Below the pieces are notes generated by a model. It did no database searches and was not told where the DNA came from. It saw nothing but the letters and a program-made list of their open reading frames with translations. Positions 15,799 to 22,729 of a stretch of 36,862 nt of DNA are shown here, in pieces. The first letter of the stretch is position 1, and the number at the start of each line of letters is the position of its first letter. Both the position numbers and the translations under genes were made by a program. The stretch covers positions 1 to 36,862 of IMG/VR virus record IMGVR_UViG_3300034418_002960; one strand, 5' to 3'. Source of the DNA: a virus.

Positions 15799-16229
15799 TC
15801 GCCCACCCCTCCGAATTTGTTTACCTTGAACCCAACCGACTTGAGAATGTCTTGAGCAGCTTCTGCGGTCACGCGGGGTTCTGTCCATTCCTGCTCTTGC
15901 TGAGAAACGACGCGCGGCTTGGGTCGCGCTGCATGAATGATCCGGTAGAGCGCGCCAGCGTCGGGCTTATACAATTTCCCGCTCTGCGTTCTCGGCCCTG
16001 TCCGCTGGTAGGTTGCCCAAGCCTTGCGAATTTCGCTGTGAGAGCAATTCTCCAGCACGTCCATCCAGCCCTCCAATTCAAGAGCCTGGACCGCATCCGG
16101 CGTTGCGTCATCGCGCCAGAACTGGCCAAGAATGGCTTGCGCCCTAACCCCAATCTTTTCCCGATGTGCCTCCTGCTGCTGCGGAGATAATGCGTTGAAG
16201 CCGGTCATTACTGCGAGTTGCTTGGTCAT
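15795..16229 (-). CDS. Putative replication accessory protein
   Basis: 144 residues from ATG at 16229, preceded by a consensus AAAGGAGGT; longer in-frame starts lack an RBS. It is helical, with TGFNALSPQQQEAHREKIGV, ALELEGWMDVLENCSHSEIR and SGKLYKPDAGALYRII segments. Overlaps the end of the initiator-like gene by 86 nt in another frame. Position directly after the initiator suggests a helicase-loader or similar role, but I do not recognise the family. Confidence 0.65.
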   Translation of the reverse strand: MTKQLAVMTGFNALSPQQQEAHREKIGVRAQAILGQFWRDDATPDAVQALELEGWMDVLENCSHSEIRKAWATYQRTGPRTQSGKLYKPDAGALYRIIHAARPKPRVVSQQEQEWTEPRVTAEAAQDILKSVGFKVNKFGGVGE

Positions 16230-16866
16230 CTTGACCTCCTTTAAAAACTTTCGGAGATTTGCTGTTGCGCATCCAGTTGCGCCAAGTGGCAGACCAATCT
16301 CGTTTTGTTGCCGTTTGGCCTGTCTTAGAAATCCAGTAGTCCCTGAACCTATCTGCCTGATCACGGATCACCTGTTCTGGCCATCCTTCGGCCAGCGCCC
16401 ACTCGCCCCATTCCCTTGGCAAAACCCAATCATCCGACAGCCGAGAGCCGCGTGTTTTTTGGGAAGATACTTTAGTATCTTCTTTTATATCTGGTTCTGG
16501 TTCTGTATGGTCGGACCGTGGTGATTGTAAGTCTTTGTTTTTATTAGGTCTCGACCTGTTTTCACGCTGTTTTTCTTGAAGTTTCGCGAGAGTTTCAAGC
16601 TCTTTATCTGCCCGTTTATTCGTCAGAAACTCGCCTAAAACCACTATTTTGCCACTTTCAATCAGGTCTGATCTTATGCTTTTCCACTTGCGAATACTGC
16701 ATCCAAGATGGCCAGATATATATCTATCATCGTCTGGAAGATGACCGCCCTGCATGTAGATCAAGTCTATCACTACGCGATAGGCGCACTTGACTTCAAA
16801 AGGCATTCCGATGGTGCCTTCTACGAAGTCGCGCGGATAAGCTTTGTAATACGGAAGCCCGTTCAT
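16144..16866 (-). CDS. Replication initiator-like protein (DUF1376/DnaT-like)
   Basis: 240 residues. The N-terminal domain (YYKAYPRDFVEGTIGMPFEV, then YRVVIDLIYMQGGHLPDD) matches DUF1376, found in phage replisome organisers such as YdaU. A charged linker follows (residues about 95-140). The C-terminal part (ADRFRDYWISKTGQTATKRD, then WSATWRNWMRN) is the pattern shared by DnaT-like helicase loaders. It probably opens the phage origin and brings in the host helicase. GAAGGGC precedes the ATG. Confidence 0.82.
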   Translation of the reverse strand: MNGLPYYKAYPRDFVEGTIGMPFEVKCAYRVVIDLIYMQGGHLPDDDRYISGHLGCSIRKWKSIRSDLIESGKIVVLGEFLTNKRADKELETLAKLQEKQRENRSRPNKNKDLQSPRSDHTEPEPDIKEDTKVSSQKTRGSRLSDDWVLPREWGEWALAEGWPEQVIRDQADRFRDYWISKTGQTATKRDWSATWRNWMRNSKSPKVFKGGQDDQATRSNDRLQRIISAAAGGTSGKDWG

Positions 16867-16973
16867 ATTTGCCCTTCATTGTCAGGGCCAAGGCTTGCCA
16901 CAGGGAACCACCCGTGCTAGACAATCCTTAGCATTTGTCGTGCTACGTTCTTACCGCCTAACCTGCGGAAAAT

Positions 16974-17000
16974 CAAGCCCCGGCCTCGCGCTGGGGCTTG
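16974..17000 (-). terminator. Hairpin terminator candidate after the ParB-like gene
   Basis: CAAGCCCC (16974-16981) and GGGGCTTG (16993-17000) form a perfect 8-bp stem with an 11-nt loop. On the minus strand it is followed by ATTTTCC. It lies just downstream of the ParB-like gene and before the replication initiator gene, so it may separate or attenuate two transcription units. Confidence 0.6.
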
Positions 17001-17023
17001 TTGCTTTGGGCAAAGAGAACCTG

Positions 17024-17824
17024 TCAATCGTCAAAAATACCAGTTTTAAATGTGTTTTGGGTTGCTTTGACGATGCGCGATATATTCAGACCCTTGTCAT
17101 AAGCATCAATGATTTTCATCACAGTCTGATACCGCTCGATCCTCACATTCCCGCCGCCAGAACCAGATGAAACCAGCAACCAATTGCGAAGACGAATGAG
17201 CATTTCATCTTCTTTGACTTCTGGCATCCCAGAACACAAAACACGGCAAAACCGTTCTAGCTTGTCAGTGTCTACATGATAGAACGCAACCGCAATGGCC
17301 GCGAAAACGGGGGCAGTTCTTAAGCCAGGTCCCTTCATCGCAGCCGTCTTGTGGCAGGCAAAGTCAATTCCCTCTCGCATCGCGTGAATGGCATCTGCTG
17401 CCTGAGACACGCTCATTGACGACACCTTATGCTCTGCCCACAAAACCATTTTCACAATGGCAACGGCTTGTGTGTGATATTTGTCCATAGAAACAAGGCC
17501 GCCAATTTTCAGGGCATCGGCTGCGCTGCGCGGGCGTCCTTGGTCAATAACACTGCCATCCTTGCGAGACAGGCCATAAGCAACAAACATTTCAATCGGA
17601 ACGCCAGATTGAACAATTGCCGCGAGACGGTGCTGACCATCTGCAAGCGTCCCGTCATCGTAAAATGCAATTGCGTTTTGGTGTGTATTTCGCCAGTCGC
17701 CACGACGCATGTCTGCCGCGAACTTTGCGACGTTTGAGTGCGACTGGGTTCTGTTCCCAATATTCGCGGTATCAAGCCACTGTTGCGCCTGAACCGGCGT
17801 CACCTTCATTTTTTTCATTTCCAT
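17024..17824 (-). CDS. ParB-like nuclease-domain protein
   Basis: 266 residues. The ParB/Srx-type fold is indicated by LADGQHRLAAI at residues 60-70, in NAIAFYDDGT-LADGQHRL, followed by GLSRKDGSVIDQGRPRSAAD. Unlike partition ParB it lacks an obvious HTH domain. The rest is helical and unrecognised. Phage proteins of this type are thought to act in DNA processing or regulation. GGAGAG precedes the ATG. It has its own promoter and operator-like repeat, and is followed by a hairpin terminator, so it may be regulated apart from its neighbours. Confidence 0.75.
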   Translation of the reverse strand: MEMKKMKVTPVQAQQWLDTANIGNRTQSHSNVAKFAADMRRGDWRNTHQNAIAFYDDGTLADGQHRLAAIVQSGVPIEMFVAYGLSRKDGSVIDQGRPRSAADALKIGGLVSMDKYHTQAVAIVKMVLWAEHKVSSMSVSQAADAIHAMREGIDFACHKTAAMKGPGLRTAPVFAAIAVAFYHVDTDKLERFCRVLCSGMPEVKEDEMLIRLRNWLLVSSGSGGGNVRIERYQTVMKIIDAYDKGLNISRIVKATQNTFKTGIFDD

Positions 17825-17856
17825 GGTTCTCTCCTCTATGGATTTGTTGCAGGCTC

Positions 17857-17907
17857 ATAAAACAGAAACACCGCGCAAATGTCAACTTGCGCGATGCGTT
17901 TTGTCAA
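17857..17907 (-). promoter_or_regulatory. Promoter with overlapping palindromic operator
   Basis: On the minus strand TTGACA (17885-17880) is followed after 17 nt by TTTTAT (17862-17857). The -35 sits in the spacer of a perfect inverted repeat, CGCGCAA (17872-17878) / TTGCGCG (17887-17893). A second TTGACA lies 22 nt upstream (17907-17902). A repressor bound to the palindrome would block the main promoter. It drives the ParB-like gene. Confidence 0.65.
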
Positions 17908-17962
17908 TTTTTTTTATAACGTATGTCCGGCCACGTCCTTAGCTGTCCGTTCTTGTCTGTCG

Positions 17963-18340
17963 TCACGGCCCCGTGTCGCGGCTCTCAACACCCCATTCCC
18001 CCAACCATTCCCGCACATCATCAACTGACCGGACCACGGCCACACGATAGCCCATAGCCCTCATGCGCTCGTGCATGTCCTTCTGGGCCGGTGAGGCGTA
18101 ATTCCCTTCGGCCTTGACCTCAAAGAACATCGGCCCGTCTGGGGCTAGAACGACTAGATCAGGAAACCCGGCCATCGCTCCTTTACGCTTGGCCTTGGCC
18201 AGTTCAATCATCACCGATCTGCCCCGCTTGTTAATCTCGCCTCTGGCATGATGGACGATGCTTTCCAGCGGTAGAACGGCGCGAAGATATTGCACGATTG
18301 CGATCTGAATGGGGCTTTCGCGGTCGTGCCGTTTAGGCAT
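17963..18340 (-). CDS. VRR-NUC domain nuclease
   Basis: 125 residues from ATG at 18340; the upstream in-frame TTG is less likely. The VRR-NUC signature is complete: Glu8 in the N-terminal ESPIQ helix, GFPDLVVLAP with Asp61, and FFEVKAE with Glu74 and Lys76, then SPAQKDMHERMRAMGYRVAV. It is a stand-alone PD-(D/E)XK nuclease, probably resolving branched DNA in replication or recombination. It overlaps the preceding zinc-ribbon gene. Confidence 0.9.
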   Translation of the reverse strand: MPKRHDRESPIQIAIVQYLRAVLPLESIVHHARGEINKRGRSVMIELAKAKRKGAMAGFPDLVVLAPDGPMFFEVKAEGNYASPAQKDMHERMRAMGYRVAVVRSVDDVREWLGEWGVESRDTGP

Positions 18341-18588
18341 CAAAACAGTTCCCCTTGGCCAGTATCTCGTGTGTCTTGAGATACCGCCTCGCTGCTTCGG
18401 CCTTCCTGTTGTGCAGGCGATGGGCGCGCGCGGTCAGGTCTGGTGTGAGCGAGCCATTGAGCCTCAACTTCGGCTCGATGCTCGGCGCAGGCCCAAGCGA
18501 TCCATCTTTCTTTGCGCTGCGATCTGGTTCCGGGCGGCTGGAACCCGAAGGAACCAGGCGCGCCGCATATCTTACAAGGCCCTGCCAT
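18340..18588 (-). CDS. Small zinc-ribbon-like protein
   Basis: 82 residues. CKIC at residues 5-8 plus WACAEH (Cys34, His37) make a likely C2-CH zinc site with the intervening GSFGFQPPG. Small proteins of this kind are common in phage replication blocks. An alternative 95-residue frame covers the same bases but has no comparable motif. Start lies two bases after the upstream stop, and the stop overlaps the VRR-NUC start, supporting this frame. Confidence 0.7.
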   Translation of the reverse strand: MAGPCKICGAPGSFGFQPPGTRSQRKERWIAWACAEHRAEVEAQWLAHTRPDRARPSPAQQEGRSSEAVSQDTRDTGQGELF

Positions 18589-18589
18589 G

Positions 18590-18856
18590 TCATAGCTTTT
18601 CCCCGTAGCTTTCTGCCCACGCGGTCAAAACTGAGCCAACGGCGGCGGCATCTTGTGGCGATAGATAAAGCCAGAAGTTTTCATCGTGAATTTCATCGTT
18701 TATCCGAAGGCTTCTATTGTAAACGATTTGCAATGAGGGATTGACCAAGCCTTCATCGTCAAATGTCCAAGATGCCTCAACATCAGCCGAATAATAGCGC
18801 AGCGTGAAGGTTCTCATCCAGCCTTTTGCGAATAGCTTTGTTAGGCTTTCAATCAT
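18590..18856 (-). CDS. Small acidic protein, unknown
   Basis: 88 residues with an AGGAGG RBS that overlaps the end of the ssb gene region. It is mixed alpha/beta with aromatic-rich strands (MRTFTLRYYSADVEASWTFD) and a helix at the end. No family was recognised. Coupled position between SSB and the zinc-ribbon protein suggests a role in early DNA metabolism. Confidence 0.65.
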   Translation of the reverse strand: MIESLTKLFAKGWMRTFTLRYYSADVEASWTFDDEGLVNPSLQIVYNRSLRINDEIHDENFWLYLSPQDAAAVGSVLTAWAESYGEKL

Positions 18857-18867
18857 GCTCTTCCCTC

Positions 18868-19299
18868 CTAAAATGGAATCTCATCATCTACCGGATAGCC
18901 TTCTGGCGTCCGTTGGTCTTGTCCAAGATCAGGCTCACGCGCCATGCCATCATCGCGGCGGCTGTCGAGCATCTGCAACACGGCCTGCGGACCCTGTAGC
19001 ACTATCTCGGTGCTGTATCGGTCCTGGCCCGACTTATCTTGCCATTTGCGGGTCGTGAACTTGCCGCTGACGTAAACCTTGGAACCCTTGCGGAGATAGT
19101 TCTCGGCAATATCCGCAAGCGGGCCGAATACGGCTACGGAAACCCATTCCGTCTTTTCCTTGCGCTCACCGCTGTCGCGATCCTTCCACTTCTCGGAAAC
19201 AGCCAGCCGAAGGTTCGTGACCTTGTTCCCATTTTGGAAACTCCGAGTTTCAGGATCGGCCCCGAGGTTGCCGATAAAATTGCACTGGTTCAGGCTCAT
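18868..19299 (-). CDS. ssb: Single-stranded DNA-binding protein
   Basis: 143 residues. The OB fold is clear from NQCNFIGNLGADPETRSF, NLRLAVSEKW, TEWVSVAVFGPLAD and LRKGSKVYVSGKFTTRKWQD. A short flexible linker leads to the acidic tip DDEIPF, the docking peptide for SSB partners. It covers ssDNA in replication. GGAGAG precedes the ATG, which overlaps the HTH gene stop as ATGA. The same hexapeptide ends the divergently encoded ERF protein (see findings). Confidence 0.97.
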   Translation of the reverse strand: MSLNQCNFIGNLGADPETRSFQNGNKVTNLRLAVSEKWKDRDSGERKEKTEWVSVAVFGPLADIAENYLRKGSKVYVSGKFTTRKWQDKSGQDRYSTEIVLQGPQAVLQMLDSRRDDGMAREPDLGQDQRTPEGYPVDDEIPF

Positions 19300-19466
19300 T
19301 TCGTCTCTCCTTTGATGTATTGACGCAGCTTGTCGAGCGTATGCGCCCGAGGTGTTCGCTCACCATTGGCGAAGCGAAGCAGGGTCCAGTAGTTGATGTC
19401 GCAGGCCTTGGCGACGCGCCGAATGACGCGATCTTGAAGCGCCTCCCGCAGCTCTTCGGTATCCAT
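19296..19466 (-). CDS. 56-residue HTH protein (Cro-like candidate)
   Basis: A short gene ahead of ssb. Sequence: MDTEELREALQDRVIRRVAK, then ACDINYWTLLRFANGERTP and RAHTLDKLRQYIKGETK. The middle has the spacing of an HTH_3/Cro recognition helix (A...DI....LLRFANGERTP). AAGGTG lies about 10 nt upstream. It is the first gene on the left side of the divergent switch region, so it is the best candidate for an early regulator. Too small to assign a precise family. Confidence 0.75.
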   Translation of the reverse strand: MDTEELREALQDRVIRRVAKACDINYWTLLRFANGERTPRAHTLDKLRQYIKGETK

Positions 19467-19559
19467 TGTTATTGCACCTTCTGATTATTTGCGTTGACAC
19501 TATTGCAGAAATCCGCAAGATTGCAAGCACACAATAACTGGCCAATCTTGGAGAGAAGA
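19467..19559. promoter_or_regulatory. Divergent switch region with repeated ATTGCA sites
   Basis: This gap separates the two transcription directions of the whole genome. On the + strand TTGACA (19494-19499) is a perfect -35, with a poor -10 (AAGATT) 17 nt on. ATTGCA occurs three times (19471, 19502, 19520), and TTTGCG precedes the -35 at 19488. These are candidate operators for the 56-residue HTH protein. The minus-strand promoter is not clear. Confidence 0.55.
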
Positions 19560-20180
19560 ATGACAGAACATAAGAATATATACGCCGCTCTTATGGCAGC
19601 ACAACAAGAGTTCGGGCAAGTGACCAAGGGCAGCACAAATCCAGCGTTTAGGAGCAAATACGCGGATCTAGCAGATGTCGCTAATGTGGTAATCCCAACC
19701 CTGTCCCGTCAGGGCGTTGCGGTTCTGCATTATATGACAGGCGAGAATCTCTCAGTCATGCGGACGGAGTTCGTTCATGCTTCATCCGAAACTAAAGTAA
19801 ACTGCGACATTCCGCTAATCGTGGATAAGCAAAACATGCAGGGCATGAAAAGCGCCACGACATATGCCAAACGCATTGGCCTCGAAAGCCTGTCTGGCAT
19901 TGCCCCAGAAGATGATGACGGCAATCAAGCTGCCAAAAGCCCGCCCAAGCCTGAGCCGAAGAAACCAGCAGGCCCACCCCGTGAGGCCGTAGATGCGGCT
20001 AAGGCCAGCCTGTTCAACGCCGACAGCCTCGACGCCCTCAAGGCAATCTGGATGGACCTCCCTGCGCCTGTCCGCGCCATGCAGGACGTAGAGCGGGCCA
20101 AGGATGCGCGCAAAGCTGAACTGGAAACTGCGCCGCCATCCGCGAAAACAGAAATCGATGATGAAATCCCGTTTGGATAA
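19560..20180 (+). CDS. erf: ERF-family single-strand annealing protein
   Basis: 206 residues from ATG at 19560 (GGAGAG 5 nt upstream); in-frame codons back to 19494 would run into the promoter. The ERF core shows NIYAALMAAQQEFGQVTKG, FRSKYADLADVANVVIPTL, GVAVLHYM and the final MKSATTYAKRIGLESLSGI. A Pro/Lys linker and a helical segment follow. It promotes annealing of homologous ssDNA, for circularisation or recombination. The C-terminus ends DDEIPFG, an SSB-tip-like peptide. Confidence 0.93.
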   Translation: MTEHKNIYAALMAAQQEFGQVTKGSTNPAFRSKYADLADVANVVIPTLSRQGVAVLHYMTGENLSVMRTEFVHASSETKVNCDIPLIVDKQNMQGMKSATTYAKRIGLESLSGIAPEDDDGNQAAKSPPKPEPKKPAGPPREAVDAAKASLFNADSLDALKAIWMDLPAPVRAMQDVERAKDARKAELETAPPSAKTEIDDEIPFG

Positions 20181-20190
20181 GGAGAGAACC

Positions 20191-20859
20191 ATGACCAACG
20201 ACACCAGCTACACCTACCTTGATATAGAAACCATTCCATCGCAATCGCCGGAACTGCTGGAGCGGTTCAAGGCCGAGGTGACGCCACCGGGCAATATCAA
20301 GAAACAGGAGAGCATTGACGCTTGGATGGTCGAAAATGCCGAAACAAAAGCGCGCGAAATGATGGCAAAGACCAGCTTTGATCCCGCGCATGGCCATATC
20401 TGCACAATAGCATGGGCCAAGGACAATGGCCGAGTGGAACTGTCACATGCGGCGAGCATTGAGGACGAAGCCGATCTTTTGCGCGACTTCTTCGATGACA
20501 TTGATCAGTATCACAGCACGACATTTGTTGGCCACTACGTCGGCGGCTTTGACTTGCGGTTCATTCTTTGCCGAGCCGTTGTTCTTGGCATTCCAATTCC
20601 CCGCTCTATCCCGCGTGACCCGAAACCTTGGTCCGACCGCATCTTTGATACGATGACTGCATGGGCTGGCCAGAAAAGCACGATTAGCATGGATAACCTA
20701 TGCGATGCGCTTGGCCTTGAGGGCAAAGGCGACTTTGATGGCTCAATGGTGGCCGAGGCTTGGGCCAATGGCGAACATCAAAAGATTGCGGATTACTGCG
20801 TCCAAGATGTTGAGCGGACGCGGGCAATTCATCGCCGCTTTATGGCAGTAGGATGGTGA
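20191..20859 (+). CDS. 3'-5' exonuclease, DnaQ/PolB-exo-like (DEDDy)
   Basis: 222 residues from ATG at 20191 with AAGGAGAG upstream. Catalytic acids are visible: Asp11 and Glu13 in TYLDIETIP, Asp121 in VGHYVGGFDLRF, and Tyr202-x3-Asp206 in DYCVQDVERT, i.e. the DEDDy subclass (predicted PolB-like 3'-5' exonuclease family, DNA_pol_B_exo2). It may generate single strands for the ERF protein encoded just upstream or proofread. No polymerase gene is present, so it acts alone. Confidence 0.9.
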   Translation: MTNDTSYTYLDIETIPSQSPELLERFKAEVTPPGNIKKQESIDAWMVENAETKAREMMAKTSFDPAHGHICTIAWAKDNGRVELSHAASIEDEADLLRDFFDDIDQYHSTTFVGHYVGGFDLRFILCRAVVLGIPIPRSIPRDPKPWSDRIFDTMTAWAGQKSTISMDNLCDALGLEGKGDFDGSMVAEAWANGEHQKIADYCVQDVERTRAIHRRFMAVGW

Positions 20860-20861
20860 CC

Positions 20862-21035
20862 ATGACAGACGAACAGATCATCGCTGAGTTTGAACGCATC
20901 GAGGCCGCCGCAAACAAAACGCCGCAAGGGGCTGACCATGAGCATATCCTGCATGTGGTCACGGCTAAGAGCGGGCGCGACTTGTCTTATGTTCGCCGCC
21001 TCATCATCGACAACACATTCACGACACCCAACTGA
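20862..21035 (+). CDS. Small protein, unknown
   Basis: 57 residues from ATG at 20862, two bases after the exonuclease stop. Mostly helical (MTDEQIIAEFERIEAAANKT), with a possible HTH in VVTAKSGRDLSYVRRLIID. The same arrangement, a short HTH-like protein between exonuclease and GapR-like genes, suggests a regulatory or DNA-binding accessory. No family recognised. Confidence 0.65.
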   Translation: MTDEQIIAEFERIEAAANKTPQGADHEHILHVVTAKSGRDLSYVRRLIIDNTFTTPN

Positions 21036-21047
21036 AAGGCACCAACC

Positions 21048-21296
21048 ATGACCGAAGAAAGCTACCGCGTGACCGCCGAAGAACTGCGTCAAATCGTTGA
21101 ACGCTTCGAGCGGCTAGAAGCCGAGAAACAGGACATAGCAGATCAGCAGAAGGAGGTAATGGCCGAAGCCAGGGCGCGCGGATACTGCACCAAAACCCTG
21201 CGCCGCATCATTGCTGACCGCAAAAAGTCGCCAGATGATCTGGCCGAGGAAGAGGCGGTTCTGGAAATGTATCGCCAGGCTTTGGGGCTTGCGTGA
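21048..21296 (+). CDS. GapR-like protein (DUF2312)
   Basis: 82 residues that fit the family along their whole length: AEELRQIVERFERLEAEKQD, MAEARARGYCTKTLRRIIAD and EEEAVLEMYRQALGLA. GapR of Caulobacter is a nucleoid protein that clamps overtwisted AT-rich DNA and helps topoisomerases ahead of forks. The phage copy may support its own replication or interfere with the host's. The family is almost restricted to alphaproteobacteria and their phages, which is the best host clue in the window. Confidence 0.92.
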   Translation: MTEESYRVTAEELRQIVERFERLEAEKQDIADQQKEVMAEARARGYCTKTLRRIIADRKKSPDDLAEEEAVLEMYRQALGLA

Positions 21297-21688
21297 TGCC
21301 CCACACCGTCATTCTGCGCAGTCAGGCCCAGCGCCAGCTTGCGCACGAATATATCGACAAGGCCCCGGCAAACGCCGTTGTGACCATTAAGGAGGAGGCG
21401 CGTAATCTTGACCAGAACGCGCGCCTCTGGGCCAGCTTGTCAGATATAAGCCGAGCCAAGCCAGAAGGTCGATGCCATACACCCGAGGTCTGGAAGTGCC
21501 TATTCATGCAAGCCTTAGGCTATCAGTCGCGCTTCGAAATGGGCTTAGACGGCCAGCCGTTTCCTGTCGGCTTTTCATCATCGCGGCTATCAAAGCGTGA
21601 GTTTGCCGACCTGATAACCATCGTCCAGGAATATGGAGATCGGCATGGCGTGGCGTGGTCTGAGCCAAACCCATATGAAACCGCATGA
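21296..21688 (+). CDS. ninB: NinB-like recombination protein
   Basis: 130 residues from ATG at 21296 (TGATG overlap with the GapR-like stop). NinB signatures: ARNLDQNARLWASLSDISR, a CHTPEVWKCLFMQALG segment, SSSRLSKREFADLITIVQEY and a C-terminal GVAWSEP. In lambda NinB (Orf) is a recombination mediator that loads recombinase on SSB-coated DNA. It fits the neighbouring ERF, exonuclease and HNH genes as a recombination module. Confidence 0.93.
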   Translation: MPHTVILRSQAQRQLAHEYIDKAPANAVVTIKEEARNLDQNARLWASLSDISRAKPEGRCHTPEVWKCLFMQALGYQSRFEMGLDGQPFPVGFSSSRLSKREFADLITIVQEYGDRHGVAWSEPNPYETA

Positions 21689-22056
21689 AACGATCACCTT
21701 TAAAACGCAAAACCCGCCTCAAGCCTGTGTCTGACAAGAAACGCGCATACAGGGCCAGTGAGGCCGGTCAAGCTGCTCTGGGCTATATGCGGGCGGTGAA
21801 GCAGCTTCCTTGCGTTATATGCGCCGCTCCGCCGCCATCAGATGCGCATCATTGCATCCATGACCGGCACAGCAGCGCCAAACGAAGCGACTACGACACG
21901 ATACCTCTTTGCAAGGCGCATCATCAAAACGGTCCTGATGCCATCCACAATGGCCCGAGAACATGGCGCGAGAAATACGGACCAGATCACGGATATATTG
22001 ATCGCGTAGCCGAGGCGGTGAAGTGTCTGTTTGGAATTGACCGGCCCTTGTCGTGA
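21685..22056 (+). CDS. HNH nuclease-like protein (DUF968/Ref-like)
   Basis: 123 residues. A basic N-terminus (MKRSPLKRKTRLKP) precedes LPCVICAAPPPSDAHHC with Cys43, Cys46 and His55-His56, then TIPLCKAHH with Cys76 and His79-His80, and NGPDAIHNG. The Cys pattern and HH...H order are those of small beta-beta-alpha-metal nucleases in lambdoid recombination regions (DUF968, P1 Ref). It starts in ATGA overlap with ninB and ends the first + unit. Confidence 0.85.
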   Translation: MKRSPLKRKTRLKPVSDKKRAYRASEAGQAALGYMRAVKQLPCVICAAPPPSDAHHCIHDRHSSAKRSDYDTIPLCKAHHQNGPDAIHNGPRTWREKYGPDHGYIDRVAEAVKCLFGIDRPLS

Positions 22057-22128
22057 TGGGCTGCCGATGATAGGCTTGGCCCCAGCATTTCATGCTACTG
22101 TTCTCTCCCTGTCGCTTGACAGCACCTA

Positions 22129-22157
22129 GACCTGGTTTCGTGCCGGGTCTTTTTTTT
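22129..22157 (+). terminator. Strong intrinsic terminator
   Basis: GACCTGG (22129-22135) pairs with CCGGGTC (22143-22149) around a 7-nt loop, with one G-T pair, followed directly by eight T (22150-22157). It lies after the HNH gene and ends the recombination transcript. Confidence 0.93.
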
Positions 22158-22168
22158 GTCGAATTGTG

Positions 22169-22197
22169 TTGACACTTGTGTGGGCTTTTCGTAATGT
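22169..22197 (+). promoter_or_regulatory. Sigma70-type promoter of the second + unit
   Basis: A perfect -35 TTGACA (22169-22174), 17-nt spacer and TAATGT (22192-22197) as -10, placed between the terminator and the first gene at 22240. The flank GTTGACACT is identical to the one in the switch region at 19493, suggesting common recognition. Confidence 0.65.
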
Positions 22198-22239
22198 CAT
22201 CTCAAGGGCAGGGAAGCCCGAGACAAAGGAGAGAGACAG

Positions 22240-22443
22240 ATGACATACGAACAAGCCGAAGACTTTTACATCTCACAGATTGACCTTCAGCATGGCAAAG
22301 AATTTGCTGCTGCGGTTGGTCGATTTCAGGAAGGTTTTCTTGCCGACCGTGTGACCGACGACATTGACGAAGCATTTCGCCGCGCTGTTGATTGCGCCAA
22401 ACGAAGCCTGATGATCATCAAGATCAAGGCAGGTGTAGCATGA
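22240..22443 (+). CDS. Small protein, unknown
   Basis: 67 residues with AGGAGAG upstream, the first gene after the promoter at 22169. Helical, with MTYEQAEDFYISQIDLQHG at the N-terminus and a C-terminal helix RRAVDCAKRSLMIIKIK. No family was recognised. Being first in an early unit it could be a host-interaction protein, but that is only a guess from position. Confidence 0.65.
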   Translation: MTYEQAEDFYISQIDLQHGKEFAAAVGRFQEGFLADRVTDDIDEAFRRAVDCAKRSLMIIKIKAGVA

Positions 22444-22637
22444 ACAAAGGACACGGCAGCCCGTATGATCGAGGCACCGCTGACAGCTACTATTCCCGAC
22501 CGCCGCAGCCGCACAAGTGGCTGGATGACATTGGCCGGAACAGGGAAGAAAACCTGACCGAAGCCGAGAAGGTGGAATACTGGATTGGCTATTCAGACAG
22601 CGAAGAAAACGGCGCAAAGAAGGACTGGGGCGAATGA
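22440..22637 (+). CDS. Conserved small phage protein, GSPYDRG motif
   Basis: 65 residues from ATG at 22440, in ATGA overlap with the gene before. The segment GSPYDRGTADSYYSRPPQPH followed by LTEAEKVEYWIGY and KKDWG near the end recurs in small proteins of many phages. I know the pattern from other phages but not its function. Gly/Tyr-rich N-terminus, acidic C-terminus. Confidence 0.75.
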   Translation: MNKGHGSPYDRGTADSYYSRPPQPHKWLDDIGRNREENLTEAEKVEYWIGYSDSEENGAKKDWGE

Positions 22638-22729
22638 GGATCAAGGATATAATCATCGACACGCTGACGCTGGTGGCACTCGTCGGCACCATCTACGGGC
22701 TGGGGCTGATAGCGTGGGCGGTGCAGTGA
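22634..22729 (+). CDS. 31-residue membrane peptide
   Basis: A very short gene in ATGA overlap upstream and GTGA overlap downstream with the methyltransferase. After MRIKDIIIDTL it is a single hydrophobic segment (VALVGTIYGLGLIAWAV), so one membrane-spanning helix. AAGGA lies 9 nt before the ATG. It may be a functional small membrane protein or serve coupling to dcm. Confidence 0.6.
   Translation: MRIKDIIIDTLTLVALVGTIYGLGLIAWAVQ

Noticed and set aside
18333-18620. A 95-residue minus frame over the zinc-ribbon gene
   Set aside because: The other frame has the CxxC/CxxH motif and fits the neighbouring stop and start codons; this one is Arg/Ser/Pro-biased.
22057-22128. A 20-codon frame after the HNH gene
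   Set aside because: Too short, no RBS, runs into the terminator; nothing to support it.
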